Part shown: piece after piece, positions 1-6,460 of the stretch | Layout: every line of letters starts with the position of its first letter | How positions within the stretch are numbered: the stretch's first letter is position 1 | From: JBOGEB01 sp050743125 | Lineage (GTDB): Bacteria > Actinomycetota > Nitriliruptoria > Euzebyales > Egibacteraceae | Length of the DNA stretch: 18,535 bases | Assembly: GCA_050743125.1 (NCBI GenBank) | Contig: JBOGEB010000074.1 | Coordinates: 1-18,535 of the forward strand | Reading direction: 5' to 3' | Program-made: the position numbers and the translations under genes | Notes under the pieces: model-generated | What the model was told of the DNA's origin: nothing | Seen by the model: only the letters and a program-made list of their open reading frames with translations | The model's database searches: none

Positions 1-13
1 GTGCAGCCAGGAG

Positions 14-1087
14 CTACCTGGCGGCCTGGGTGCCGTCGGCCGGGTACGGCTCGGTCTCGGTGGCTTTTACGGACACCCAGACGGTGTCGGCGTGGGCCAG
101 ATCCAGCTCGGCGACCGCGGCGGGGGTGACCTCGGCGACGATCGGGACAGCGCCGCCCAGCCGCACCCGAACCCGGTCACCCCGCCCGTCGACCGAGCGG
201 ACGGCAGCCTGCCAGACGTTGCGGGGCGAGCCCTCCGGGCGCCGGCGGTGCAGCGCCACCGCGTGGGGGTGCACGACCACGAACACCTCCCCCTGCGCAG
301 GCGTGGCCGTGACCAGCGTCGCGCCCGAGGGCAGCGTGACGAGCATCCCGTCACTCCAGCCGCGGAACAGGTTGACGCCGACCAGGCGCGCCACCCACGC
401 AGAGCGCGGCTGCCTGGTGACCTCGTGCGCCGTGCCGGCCTGGGTGACCCGCCCCGCCTCGAGGATGACGAGCCGGTCGGCGAGCGTGATCGCCTCGATC
501 GGGTCGTGCGTGACCAGCACGCACGGCCCGGCGAAGCCGTCGAGGTGAGCGCGCAGCGCTGCACGGACCGACTGGCGCGCCTCGACGTCCAGAGCAGAAA
601 GCGGCTCGTCGAGCAGCAGCAGCGCGGGCTCGGCGGCCAGCGCCCTGGCGAGGGCGACCCGCTGCGCTTGGCCGCCGGACAGGGCCGCCGGCTTTCTCAC
701 GCCGACGCCGGCGAGGTCGACCCGGTCAAGCCACCGGTCCGCGGCCCGCCGAGCGGCGGCGCGCGGGGCGCCCCTCGAGCGCAGCCCGAAGGCCACGTTC
801 TCGCGCGCGGACAGGTGCGGGAACAGCAGGTGATCCTGGAAGACCACGCCGACGGAGCGCTCCTCGGGCGCGCGGCGGGCGCCCTGAGCGGGGTCCTCCA
901 GGACCTGGCCGTCAAGGACGACCCGGCCAGAGTCGAGCGGCACGAGCCCGGCCAGCGCCCGCAGAAGCGTGGTCTTGCCCGCCCCGTTCGGCCCGAGCAC
1001 GGCCACGACCTCACCCGCGTCCACCCGCAGCGTCGCGTCGAGCGTGAGCGCGCCCAGCCGCAGCCGGACCGTCGCCCGCAGCGTCAT
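14..1087 (-). CDS. modC: Molybdate ABC transporter ATP-binding protein ModC
   Basis: This is the 357-residue ATPase that powers molybdate (possibly tungstate) import through ModB. The start is the ATG at 1087. It overlaps the modB stop as ATGA and gives the usual ModC length. The open frame continues upstream, but only as an antisense shadow. ABC motifs are visible: Walker A GPNGAGKTT (about residues 32-40), Q-loop VFQD (82-85), signature LSGGQ (137-141), Walker B LLLLDEP (157-163) and H-loop His194. Residues about 288-345 form a C-terminal TOBE/Mop-like domain, which in this family binds oxyanion or regulates transport. It is the last gene of a four-gene minus-strand operon and the window ends just after its stop. 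Sulfate- and thiosulfate-type ATPases are similar, but the ModA and Mop-regulator neighbours favour molybdate. Confidence 0.93.
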   Translation of the reverse strand: MTLRATVRLRLGALTLDATLRVDAGEVVAVLGPNGAGKTTLLRALAGLVPLDSGRVVLDGQVLEDPAQGARRAPEERSVGVVFQDHLLFPHLSARENVAFGLRSRGAPRAAARRAADRWLDRVDLAGVGVRKPAALSGGQAQRVALARALAAEPALLLLDEPLSALDVEARQSVRAALRAHLDGFAGPCVLVTHDPIEAITLADRLVILEAGRVTQAGTAHEVTRQPRSAWVARLVGVNLFRGWSDGMLVTLPSGATLVTATPAQGEVFVVVHPHAVALHRRRPEGSPRNVWQAAVRSVDGRGDRVRVRLGGAVPIVAEVTPAAVAELDLAHADTVWVSVKATETEPYPADGTQAAR

Positions 1088-1905
1088 CGGACGCCCAGCG
1101 CGCGACCGCGCAGGGCGACGAGCACCGCGACCGACACGGCGACGAGGACCAGGCTGAGCAGGACCGCCGCGTCCGGGTCGGTCTCCAGCTGCAGGTAGAC
1201 CGCCAGCGGCACGGTCTGCGTGCGGCCCGACAGGCTGCCCGCGAACGTGATCGTGGCGCCGAACTCGCCCAGCGCCCGCGCCCAGCACAGCGCCATCCCC
1301 GCGCCCACCGAGGGGGAGACCAACGGCAGGGTCACCCGGCGCAGCGTCGTCCACCGCGACGCGCCCAAGGTGGCGGCGGCGTCCTCGTAACGGCGGTCCA
1401 TCCCCCGCAGCCCGGCCTCCACCGTCACGACCAGGAACGGCATCGCCACGAACGTCTCCGCGACGACGACCGCCGCGAAGGTGAACGGCAGCGTGACCCC
1501 GGTCAGCTCGGCGAGCGGCTGCCCGACGAGCCCGCGGCGCCCGAAGGTCAGCAGCAGCGCCACCCCGCCGACGACCGGGGGCAGGACCATCGGCAGCACG
1601 CACAGCGCCCGCAGCAGCGTCTTCCCAGGAAAGCTGCGGCGGGCCAGCAGCCACGCCAGCGGCACACCCAGGACCGTCGACAGCGCCAACGCCGCCAGCG
1701 ACGAGACGAGCGACAAGCCCAGCGCCGCCCGCACGACCTCCTCCGCCAGCAGCTGCCCCGCCCGCGACCAGGGCGTACGCAGCACCAGCCCCACCAGCGG
1801 CAGGACCAGCAGCCCCACAGCCGCTGCGGCGAGCCAGCCCATCGCCACCGGGAGCGCCGCCCGCGCCCACCGCCGTGACTGGCCGGGCAGGAGCTGCGAC
1901 CTCAC
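1084..1905 (-). CDS. modB: Molybdate ABC transporter permease ModB
   Basis: This is a 273-residue inner-membrane permease. It has about six hydrophobic segments, starting with one at residues 15-45, after a short basic N-terminus. The cytoplasmic EAA loop that docks on the ATPase is present as YEDAAATLGASRWTTLRRV followed by TLPL. The start is a GTG at 1905, 22 bases after the modA stop. Its stop overlaps the modC ATG by 4 bases (1084-1087), which suggests translational coupling. Family knowledge: ModB homodimers form the channel for molybdate delivered by ModA. The gene looks intact and of normal length. Confidence 0.93.
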   Translation of the reverse strand: MRSQLLPGQSRRWARAALPVAMGWLAAAAVGLLVLPLVGLVLRTPWSRAGQLLAEEVVRAALGLSLVSSLAALALSTVLGVPLAWLLARRSFPGKTLLRALCVLPMVLPPVVGGVALLLTFGRRGLVGQPLAELTGVTLPFTFAAVVVAETFVAMPFLVVTVEAGLRGMDRRYEDAAATLGASRWTTLRRVTLPLVSPSVGAGMALCWARALGEFGATITFAGSLSGRTQTVPLAVYLQLETDPDAAVLLSLVLVAVSVAVLVALRGRALGVR

Positions 1906-1927
1906 GTCGAACCCACCGCCGTCCGGC

Positions 1928-2731
1928 TCACGGCGTGGTGAACCCGTGCCGGCGCAGGATCGCCTGCCCCTCCTCGGACAGCACGAAGTCGATGAACGCC
2001 GCGGCGGCCCCCGGGTTCGGGGCGTCGGCCAACGCCACGATCGGGTAGCGGGCGGGGACGTTCTGGCCGGCGGGAATCCGCACTCCCTCTACCCGGTCGC
2101 CAGCGGAGACCACGTCGCTGTGGTACATGATCGCGGCGTCGGCCTCCCCTAGCTGAACCTTCGACGACACCGACCGGACGTCGTCATCGAGAGACACCGG
2201 CTTGACCTTTACACCGGCCTTGCGCAGCGCCTCGGCCGCGTACTGGCCGGCCGGCACCTCCGGGGCGGCGAGCACCACCTTGAGGTCCGGCCTCGCGAGG
2301 TCCGCCAAGCCCCTGACCCCCTTCGGGTTGCCCGGCTCCACCGCGATCTCGAGCACGTTGGCGGCGAAGGTCCGCGGCGCTCCCGCCGCCCGCCCGGCCT
2401 TGACGACCACGTCCATCTGCGCCCTGCTCGCCGAGGCGAACACGTCCGCGGGAGCGCCCTGGACGATCTGGCCGGCCAGCACCTGGCTGCCGGCGAAGCT
2501 GCAGGCGACCTTGACGCCCGGGTGGGACTGCTTGAACGCCGCCGCGACGTCGTCGAACGCGTCGGTCAGCGAGGCCGCGGCGAACACCGTGAGGTTGCCG
2601 GAAAACTCGCCGCTCGCATCACTCGGCGAGGCCGTCGTCCGCGCCGACTCGCCGGCCCCGCCGCCGCACGAGGCGACCAGGAGCAGCAGGACAGCGATGA
2701 CCAGCAGCCAACGCCCGCGCACGTTCCTCAC
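1928..2731 (-). CDS. modA: Molybdate-binding lipoprotein ModA
   Basis: This is a 267-residue substrate-binding lipoprotein. A short basic N-terminus and a hydrophobic stretch (about residues 8-20) lead to a lipobox ending VASC with Cys22, so it is predicted to be lipidated and exported to the outer face of the membrane. The mature part has the ModA hallmarks: LTVFAAASLTDAF, then FAGSQVLAGQI with the oxyanion-contacting serines, and later VPAGQYA and YHSDVVSA. The GTG start at 2731 overlaps the regulator's TGA stop as GTGA (2728-2731), so I chose it over longer upstream extensions. The Ser-rich linker after the Cys is typical of actinobacterial lipoproteins. The ligand could be tungstate, but molybdate is the default reading. 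Confidence 0.94.
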   Translation of the reverse strand: MRNVRGRWLLVIAVLLLLVASCGGGAGESARTTASPSDASGEFSGNLTVFAAASLTDAFDDVAAAFKQSHPGVKVACSFAGSQVLAGQIVQGAPADVFASASRAQMDVVVKAGRAAGAPRTFAANVLEIAVEPGNPKGVRGLADLARPDLKVVLAAPEVPAGQYAAEALRKAGVKVKPVSLDDDVRSVSSKVQLGEADAAIMYHSDVVSAGDRVEGVRIPAGQNVPARYPIVALADAPNPGAAAAFIDFVLSEEGQAILRRHGFTTP

Positions 2732-3138
2732 TCCTTCGGCAAGCCGACCACCACGCTCGTGGCCTTGACGGAGGCGACCACACGCGTGCCCGGCGCCAAG
2801 CCGAGCTCGTCCACGCTCTCGGCCGTGGTCAGCGCCACCAACCGGTACGGACCGGCTTGCATCTCCACAGTCGCGGCCACGGTGTCGCGCACCACCTTGG
2901 TCACGACCGCCTCCCACTGGTTCCGGGCCGACGACGCGACCGTGGCCAGCTGCGGAGCGCGCCGCTCGGCCAGCAGCCGCTGGACCTCGCCCAGCGGCAC
3001 GAGCCGCTGGCCGCCCGGGCTGCGGGTCAGCGTCACGCGGCCCTCGTCCTCCCACCGCCGCACCGTGTCGACGCTCACGCCGAGCAACGTCGCGGCCTGC
3101 CCGATCCGCAGCCCTTCCTCATCCAGGTGAACCCGCAT
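2728..3138 (-). CDS. HTH (MerR/excisionase-type) plus Mop/TOBE domain regulator of the mod operon
   Basis: This is a 136-residue, two-domain protein. Residues about 9-58 form a winged HTH of the MerR/BldC/excisionase type (RIGQAATLLGVSVDTVRRWEDEGRV). Residues about 67-134 form one Mop/TOBE domain, including SARNQWEAVV and ending GTRVVASVKATSVVVG. In known ModE, Mop domains bind molybdate but the HTH is of a different family, so this looks like an actinobacterial functional counterpart. I infer that it senses molybdate and controls its own operon. It is the first gene and its stop overlaps modA by 4 bases. No clear ribosome-binding site precedes the ATG at 3138, and a promoter-like hexamer lies only 7 bases upstream. 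Its DNA target and direction of control are not shown by the sequence. Confidence 0.85.
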   Translation of the reverse strand: MRVHLDEEGLRIGQAATLLGVSVDTVRRWEDEGRVTLTRSPGGQRLVPLGEVQRLLAERRAPQLATVASSARNQWEAVVTKVVRDTVAATVEMQAGPYRLVALTTAESVDELGLAPGTRVVASVKATSVVVGLPKE

Positions 3139-3145
3139 TCAGGCG

Positions 3146-3151
3146 AGCATA
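3146..3151 (-). promoter_or_regulatory. Possible -10 element for a leaderless mod operon transcript
   Basis: On the minus strand TATGCT lies 7 bases upstream of the regulator ATG (3138). An overlapping TATATG is also present. This spacing would place the transcript start at or next to the start codon. That fits the absence of a Shine-Dalgarno sequence, and leaderless mRNAs are common in actinomycetes. No good -35 is visible. Inference only. Confidence 0.35.
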
Positions 3152-3187
3152 TACCCAGAGAGACCTCGGGAAAATGGCGAGAGCTAG

Positions 3188-3520
3188 CTAGGTATCAAGG
3201 CTCTGCGGCGAGCTTTCCCTGCGTCGCCGCCGCTGCCGGGCGCGACGCACGAACAGCGAGCCGCGCAGCACTCGTCCCCGCAGCTCGTCGCGCTCCAGCG
3301 GGCCAGGACGCCAGCCGGTGAGCCCCTGGCCGAACACCGCTGGGACAATGAGCACATCTGCCGAGCCGGTCAGCAAGAAGCGCCGCGCCTCGCGGCGCTC
3401 ATTGACCGCCGCCTTACCGCCAGCAGCAGGTCCGGCACCCGCTGCACCTCGTCCAAGCCACGGGAGTCCGCAGGCCAGCGATGAACCCGTCCGGGTCAGC
3501 GGCCTCGCAGTGAGCTCACT
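3188..3520 (-). pseudogene. Decayed fragment of an AAA ATPase of the DUF4143 type
   Basis: Read across frames on the minus strand, this stretch gives three consecutive pieces of one familiar protein: DPDGFIAGLRTPV, then LDEVQRVPDLLLAV, then AAVNERREARRFLLTGSADV. Together they match the Walker B and sensor part of the AAA_14/DUF4143 ATPase family (VVLDEVQRVPDLLLAVK ... RFLLTGSA). One frameshift lies between the first two pieces and a second between DLLLAV and the AAVNERR piece. The Walker A N-terminal part and most of the C-terminal domain are missing. The last frame ends at a TAG at 3188. Intact members are about 400-450 residues and are often found singly or as toxin-like or mobile cargo genes. 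This copy cannot make a functional protein. Confidence 0.72.
3199..3250. repeat. Dispersed repeat, copy A (related to 6369-6421)
   Basis: This 52-base segment begins ggctctgcggcgagctttcc and ends gcgcgacgcac. It closely matches 6369-6421, with both ends nearly identical and a less similar GC-rich middle. It lies in the 3' part of the decayed ATPase gene. The two copies are in the same orientation. I do not recognise a named element. Confidence 0.5.
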
Positions 3521-4373
3521 TGCCGGTCGCCAGGCGGACAGTCCAAGTGCGGCCGCCGTCGCGGGACTGGACGATCCCACGGTCGGCGGTGGCCGCGACG
3601 AGCAGGTCATGGCGGGCGAGCAGCGCCTCGGGGCGCCCGCCGATTGCGCCGCGGGGTTGCCATGTGCGTCCGGCGTCCGGGCTGACCGAGACGCTGCCGT
3701 CAGGTGTGATGCCGTACAGGCCTGTGTCGGTCCAGTCGAGGGCGACGTAGAGCGCGTGCGCCGCCGGCTGCCACGAGCGCCCGCCGTCGGTGCTGGCGAT
3801 CAGCCGCTGCTTGGTGGAAGCGACGACCAGCTCTGGATCAGACGGGCTGACGGCGAAGTCGGCGAGCGGCAGCGTCGATCGGGTGTCCCAGGTCGTGCGG
3901 TCGTTGCTGACCATGAACCGGCCGCTGGTCGAGTCGTAGCCGTAGACCAGCCCGTGGGTGGCTTCGAGGCTGTGGAAGTCGACCTCGCCGAGCAGCGACA
4001 GGGGCTGCCAGTTGACACCTCCGTCGGTGCTTTGCACCAGCCCGAGGAGCGGCGGTTTTCCGGGTGCGCGAAGGTCTTGGGTGCGCAGGTCGGGATGCCC
4101 GCTGGCGATGAAGTCATTGGGTCCGGCCACGGTGAATCCCATGAGGTCGTGGTAGTGGCCGCCGATGCGCTGCGCCTTGTTCTCGCCGTTGATATGGAAC
4201 AGGCCGGTGTGGGTGGCGACATACAAGGCGGCCGGGTCCTTCGGGTCGAGCGCGAGCCCGTGCACGTGGGTCATGCCGGGCTCCGGTTGTGACTGCGGAT
4301 CGGGCGCTGCGCCGCAGGCGACGAGCAGCAGGCCGAGCGCTACCAGGCTGAGTAGGCGAGCTACGGTGCACAT
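3516..4373 (-). CDS. F510_1955-type BNR-repeat (sialidase-fold-like) lipoprotein
   Basis: This is a 285-residue exported lipoprotein. The ATG at 4373 gives a signal peptide with lipobox LLLVACG (Cys about 20). Upstream codons in frame are not protein-like. The mature protein starts with MTHVHGLALDPKDPAALYVATHTGLF. It then carries several Asp-box-like units (STDGGVNWQ, STDGGRSWQ, SPDAGRTWQ, SRDGGRTWT), as in beta-propeller proteins related to sialidases and the YCF48 family. Annotation pipelines call such proteins F510_1955 family glycosylhydrolases, but I see no proven catalytic residues, so enzymatic activity is doubtful. It is divergent from a BlaI-type repressor, with a palindromic site just upstream of its start. 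I infer joint control with the metal-linked genes that follow. Confidence 0.8.
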   Translation of the reverse strand: MCTVARLLSLVALGLLLVACGAAPDPQSQPEPGMTHVHGLALDPKDPAALYVATHTGLFHINGENKAQRIGGHYHDLMGFTVAGPNDFIASGHPDLRTQDLRAPGKPPLLGLVQSTDGGVNWQPLSLLGEVDFHSLEATHGLVYGYDSTSGRFMVSNDRTTWDTRSTLPLADFAVSPSDPELVVASTKQRLIASTDGGRSWQPAAHALYVALDWTDTGLYGITPDGSVSVSPDAGRTWQPRGAIGGRPEALLARHDLLVAATADRGIVQSRDGGRTWTVRLATGK

Positions 4374-4377
4374 TTGT

Positions 4378-4395
4378 CTACTATACTGTGTAGTG
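4378..4395. promoter_or_regulatory. Putative BlaI/CopY-family operator between divergent genes
   Basis: The near-palindrome ctactatactgtgtagtg sits between the lipoprotein ATG (4373) and the blaI-type ATG (4425), with half sites CTAC and GTAG. Known BlaI/MecI operators have TACTACA/TGTAGTA half sites, so this fits autoregulation plus control of the divergent gene. The spacer is one base longer than in the classical site. Confidence 0.5.
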
Positions 4396-4424
4396 GACTG
4401 CTGCCACGACCAGCGAGAGGCGCC

Positions 4425-4799
4425 ATGACCCAGGACACCCCACCTGCACCGCTTGGGTCGCTGGAGGCCAAGATTATGCGGGTGCTGTGGGCTCGTCCGG
4501 AGCAGTTTTTGCAAGTGCGAGACGTCCTGCCCCTGCTCGAGGACGACCTGGCGTACACGACCGTGATGACCGTGATGAGCAGGCTGCACGAGAAGGGTTT
4601 GCTGCGCCGGCGGCGGCAAGGACGCGCCTGGGCGTACCGGGCGGCCGTGTCACGCGAGGCCTATGCCGCCTCGACGATGGCCGAAGCGCTGCGTGTGGCC
4701 GAGGATCGCACCGCCGCGCTGTTGCACTTCGTCGCCGATTTGGACCGCGCCGAGGCCACGGCGCTGCGCCGGCTGCTCGACGCGAGCGGTGCGCCGTGA
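4425..4799 (+). CDS. BlaI/MecI/CopY family transcriptional repressor
   Basis: This is a 124-residue winged-helix repressor. The N-terminal domain includes LGSLEAKIMRVLWARPEQFL, a recognition-helix region DLAYTTVMTVMSRLHEKGLL, and the wing RRRRQGRAWAYRAAVSREAY. The C-terminal part (about residues 75-124) is the usual helical dimerisation segment. The ATG at 4425 is preceded by GAGAGG at about 4413. Members repress beta-lactamase, copper ATPase or respiratory genes and are often released by cleavage through an adjacent M56 membrane protease. Here a truncated membrane gene follows at once (GTGA overlap, 4796-4799). The neighbouring cupredoxin and SHOCT genes suggest a copper or envelope stress regulon rather than beta-lactam resistance, but that is inference. 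Confidence 0.85.
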   Translation: MTQDTPPAPLGSLEAKIMRVLWARPEQFLQVRDVLPLLEDDLAYTTVMTVMSRLHEKGLLRRRRQGRAWAYRAAVSREAYAASTMAEALRVAEDRTAALLHFVADLDRAEATALRRLLDASGAP

Positions 4800-5005
4800 T
4801 CCACGCGCTGATGCTGCTGGCGTCGGGAGTCGCCATGCTGGCCTGGCGGCCCTGCCGCACGCGCGAGGGCCGTGCCCCGCGGCTGACCGTGGCGCTGCTG
4901 CTCGTCAGCTTGTCCGCCGTGCAGGAGGACCTTCGAGCTCAGACACGTCTTCAGCATGTCCACCGACGCACCTCCACGGATCGGCCGCACCAAGCAATCT
5001 CCTAA
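4796..5005 (+). pseudogene. Truncated membrane protein in the M56 (BlaR1-like) position
   Basis: A GTG at 4796 overlaps the repressor stop as GTGA and opens a 69-residue frame starting MIHALMLLASGVAMLAWRP. It has one hydrophobic segment, a basic loop, then a second hydrophobic stretch (LTVALLLVSLSAV). After that the sequence becomes charged and non-membrane (QEDLRAQTRLQH...) and stops at 5005. Genes in this position after blaI normally encode a roughly 300-residue M56 metallopeptidase with about four membrane helices and an HExxH motif, which is absent here. I read it as a 5' remnant joined to unrelated sequence near 4920. Because only two helices survive, the M56 assignment rests mainly on gene order. 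Confidence 0.5.
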
Positions 5006-5007
5006 GT

Positions 5008-5016
5008 AGCATAGTA
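5008..5016. promoter_or_regulatory. Possible second operator half-site of the BlaI-type repressor
   Basis: agcatagta at 5008-5016 matches the reverse complement of the operator at 4378-4395 (agtatagta) in 8 of 9 bases. It lies about 150 bases upstream of the SHOCT gene in otherwise GC-rich sequence. A short match like this may be chance. Confidence 0.25.
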
Positions 5017-5158
5017 ATTTTGACGCGATAGAGCGCCTCACCACGACCTGGCAGCTAGATTTACGACAGGCATTCGTAGAAGGTGCATCCTGAGGTGCCT
5101 CGACAGGTCAGGCGCCGCGAGAACGCCCTTGGAGATCGAGCGAGGAGCGTGAGACACC

Positions 5159-5407
5159 ATGATGGGCCCCGGGATGATGGGCGGGATGTGGCTGGGGATG
5201 CTGTTATGGACGCTGCTCGGGATCGCCCTGCTCGTGTTCGTCGTGCTCGCCTGCGTGTGGCTGGTCCGCAGCCTGAAGGGTGGCGCGCACGACGCGACCC
5301 ACGCTCGTCCGCAGCGAGCGCTCGACGAGCTGGAGCGCCGCTACGCCCAAGGTGAGATCGATCGGGACGAGTTCGTGCAGCGCCGCGAGGATCTGTCCAA
5401 GCGCTGA
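5159..5407 (+). CDS. Small Met-rich membrane protein with SHOCT domain
   Basis: This is an 82-residue protein. It starts MMGPGMMGGMWLGMLLWTLL, giving a Met/Gly-rich N-terminus running into one transmembrane helix (about residues 11-38). A short linker follows, then a C-terminal SHOCT domain (about 52-80): ALDELERRYAQGEIDRDEFVQRREDL. GAGGAG at 5142-5147 is a good ribosome-binding site for the ATG at 5159. SHOCT domains are short oligomerisation or anchoring motifs. Proteins of this layout are common in actinobacteria next to copper and heavy-metal genes. Met-rich ends can bind Cu(I), though that role is not shown here. The gene sits downstream of the BlaI-type repressor and is followed by a degraded second SHOCT gene. 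Confidence 0.82.
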   Translation: MMGPGMMGGMWLGMLLWTLLGIALLVFVVLACVWLVRSLKGGAHDATHARPQRALDELERRYAQGEIDRDEFVQRREDLSKR

Positions 5408-5409
5408 CC

Positions 5410-5532
5410 GTGCGCAAGGTGGTCGCCCTGCCATCGTCGGCCACACAGCCGCCGACAGGCGACGTGCAGGCGGAGCGAGCGGCCTTCGAGGCGAACCGTG
5501 CGCTGCGCCACGGTGCGGGCGATTCGGGATGA
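5410..5532 (+). CDS. Possible 40-residue ORF between the two SHOCT genes
   Basis: A GTG two bases after the SHOCT stop opens a frame of 40 residues (MRKVVALPSSATQPPTGDVQ...) whose TGA overlaps the next MMGM start as ATGA. No domain or membrane segment is visible. The tight spacing is the only support. It could equally be part of the decayed material that follows. Confidence 0.2.
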   Translation: MRKVVALPSSATQPPTGDVQAERAAFEANRALRHGAGDSG

Positions 5533-5712
5533 TGGGCATGCACCCCTTCCACCTGCGCGGTCCAGCGGCCGTTCCTGGTCGGTGTCATGCTGGTCGCGGT
5601 CGCGCGACGGCCGCGTATTGCCACCGCCCGGGAGGAGCTTGACCGCCGGTACGCAGCCGGTGCGCTGACCAGGGACGAATACCTGCGCTGGCGCGCGGAC
5701 CCCGAGCGCTGA
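5529..5712 (+). pseudogene. Frameshifted second SHOCT-domain gene
   Basis: The ATG at 5529 begins MMGMHPFHLR, much like the Met-rich start of the intact SHOCT protein. Near 5558 the frame shifts by one base. The next frame gives FLVGVMLVAVARRP and a clear SHOCT domain AREELDRRYAAGALTRDEYL, ending at TGA 5710-5712. Restoring one frame would give about 60 residues with one weak membrane segment. A shorter 41-residue product from the ATG at 5587 is possible. I infer a decayed tandem duplicate of 5159-5407. A sequencing error is the alternative. Confidence 0.55.
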
Positions 5713-5781
5713 GCAGAGCCCCGCCGTTCCCGCTTTCCTGAAGGTTGGGCCTGCCAGCGCGCGGGGCGTCCGCGCCGGACT

Positions 5782-5803
5782 GTGTCAGGCTGACCCGCGA
5801 CAC
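5782..5803. terminator. Weak hairpin between convergent genes
   Basis: GTGTC (5782-5786) pairs with GACAC (5799-5803) in the 107-base gap between the SHOCT remnant (plus) and the cupredoxin gene (minus). There is no T tract. It may act as a bidirectional terminator, but the stem is short. Confidence 0.25.
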
Positions 5804-5819
5804 GCCTGGGGCCGGCCCA

Positions 5820-6272
5820 CTACTGGACCACCAGCGTGGCCTCCATGCCGGCCTCGCGGTGTCCGGCCACGGAGCAGTACACGGTGTAGATACCCGGCTG
5901 TTCGATCGTCAGGGAGCCAGCAGCGGTCTGGCCCGCGTCGGCAGCAAGGTGAAAGCTCTGCCCGTCAACGGTGAAGTCGTGAAGCATATCGGTCGCGGTC
6001 AAGGCGATGTTGATGGGCTGCCCGGCCTGGACAGCGAGCTCGGCAGGCTCGAAGCGGAACGCGCGAGCCGTCACGGTTGCCTCGGCCGCGCCCTCGATGG
6101 GGGCGGGCGCTTGTTCATTGTGGTGGCGCTCCTGGCTGACCCCGGATGCGGTCGTGTCCGCGCTTGGGTGTCCACCCTGGTGATCCATGCGGCCGGTGTC
6201 CCCGCCGCAGGCGGACAGGGTCAGAGCTGCGACCGCGGCCAGCGCGGCCCAGCGTGGCTGTCGGGTGTGCAT
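5820..6272 (-). CDS. Cupredoxin-domain (type-1 copper) lipoprotein
   Basis: This is a 150-residue exported lipoprotein. The signal peptide ends LTLSACGG (Cys about 22). A His/Met-containing linker follows (MDHQGGHPSAD, ERHHNEQ), then a plastocyanin-like domain from about residue 65 to the end. Copper ligands are visible as His in MLHDFTV and the C-terminal cluster YCSVAGHREAGMEATLVV (Cys, His, Met). A strong AGGAGG lies 6 bases before the ATG at 6272. This fold carries electrons or binds copper at the outer membrane face. The His-rich linker could also bind metal. The gene converges on the SHOCT/BlaI group and is separated from the upstream P450 by a palindrome-rich gap, so it is probably its own transcription unit. 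Confidence 0.88.
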   Translation of the reverse strand: MHTRQPRWAALAAVAALTLSACGGDTGRMDHQGGHPSADTTASGVSQERHHNEQAPAPIEGAAEATVTARAFRFEPAELAVQAGQPINIALTATDMLHDFTVDGQSFHLAADAGQTAAGSLTIEQPGIYTVYCSVAGHREAGMEATLVVQ

Positions 6273-6368
6273 CGGGTCCTCCTTGGGCGCATCGCCGTGC
6301 GGTCCGGCACGGACGAGTTCGGGGCGGGGCAGGCGTCAGATTGCGCGGCGCGGCAGCTGGGTGGCTTG

Positions 6369-6421
6369 GGCTCTGCAGCGAGCTTTCCCCCCCGCCGCTG
6401 GCGCCGCCGAGCGCGACGCAC
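6369..6421. repeat. Dispersed repeat, copy B (related to 3199-3250)
   Basis: This 53-base match to copy A has ends ggctctgcagcgagctttcc and gcgcgacgcac almost identical to it. The 339-base gap 6273-6611 holds no convincing gene. It contains this repeat, a small hairpin just after it (TGCGC/GCGCA, about 6424-6440), and the palindromic block at 6461-6534. Confidence 0.5.
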
Positions 6422-6460
6422 AGTGCGCCGTCTTTGCGCACTCGGTCTGGACAGATCGTG

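Noticed and set aside
92..1198. Long plus-strand open frames across modC/modB and similar ones opposite most genes
   Set aside because: They are antisense shadows produced by high GC content. They are Arg/Pro/Ala-rich with no domains, and they lie opposite genes with clear motifs.
3318..4292. 324-residue plus-strand frame opposite the lipoprotein
   Set aside because: It is antisense to a gene with a lipobox and four Asp-box repeats, and its composition (Ala/Gly/Val/Arg) shows no recognisable domain.
5713..5819. Additional small gene between the SHOCT remnant and the cupredoxin gene
   Set aside because: No start with a ribosome-binding site and no protein-like codon pattern. The gap is only 107 bases between convergent genes.
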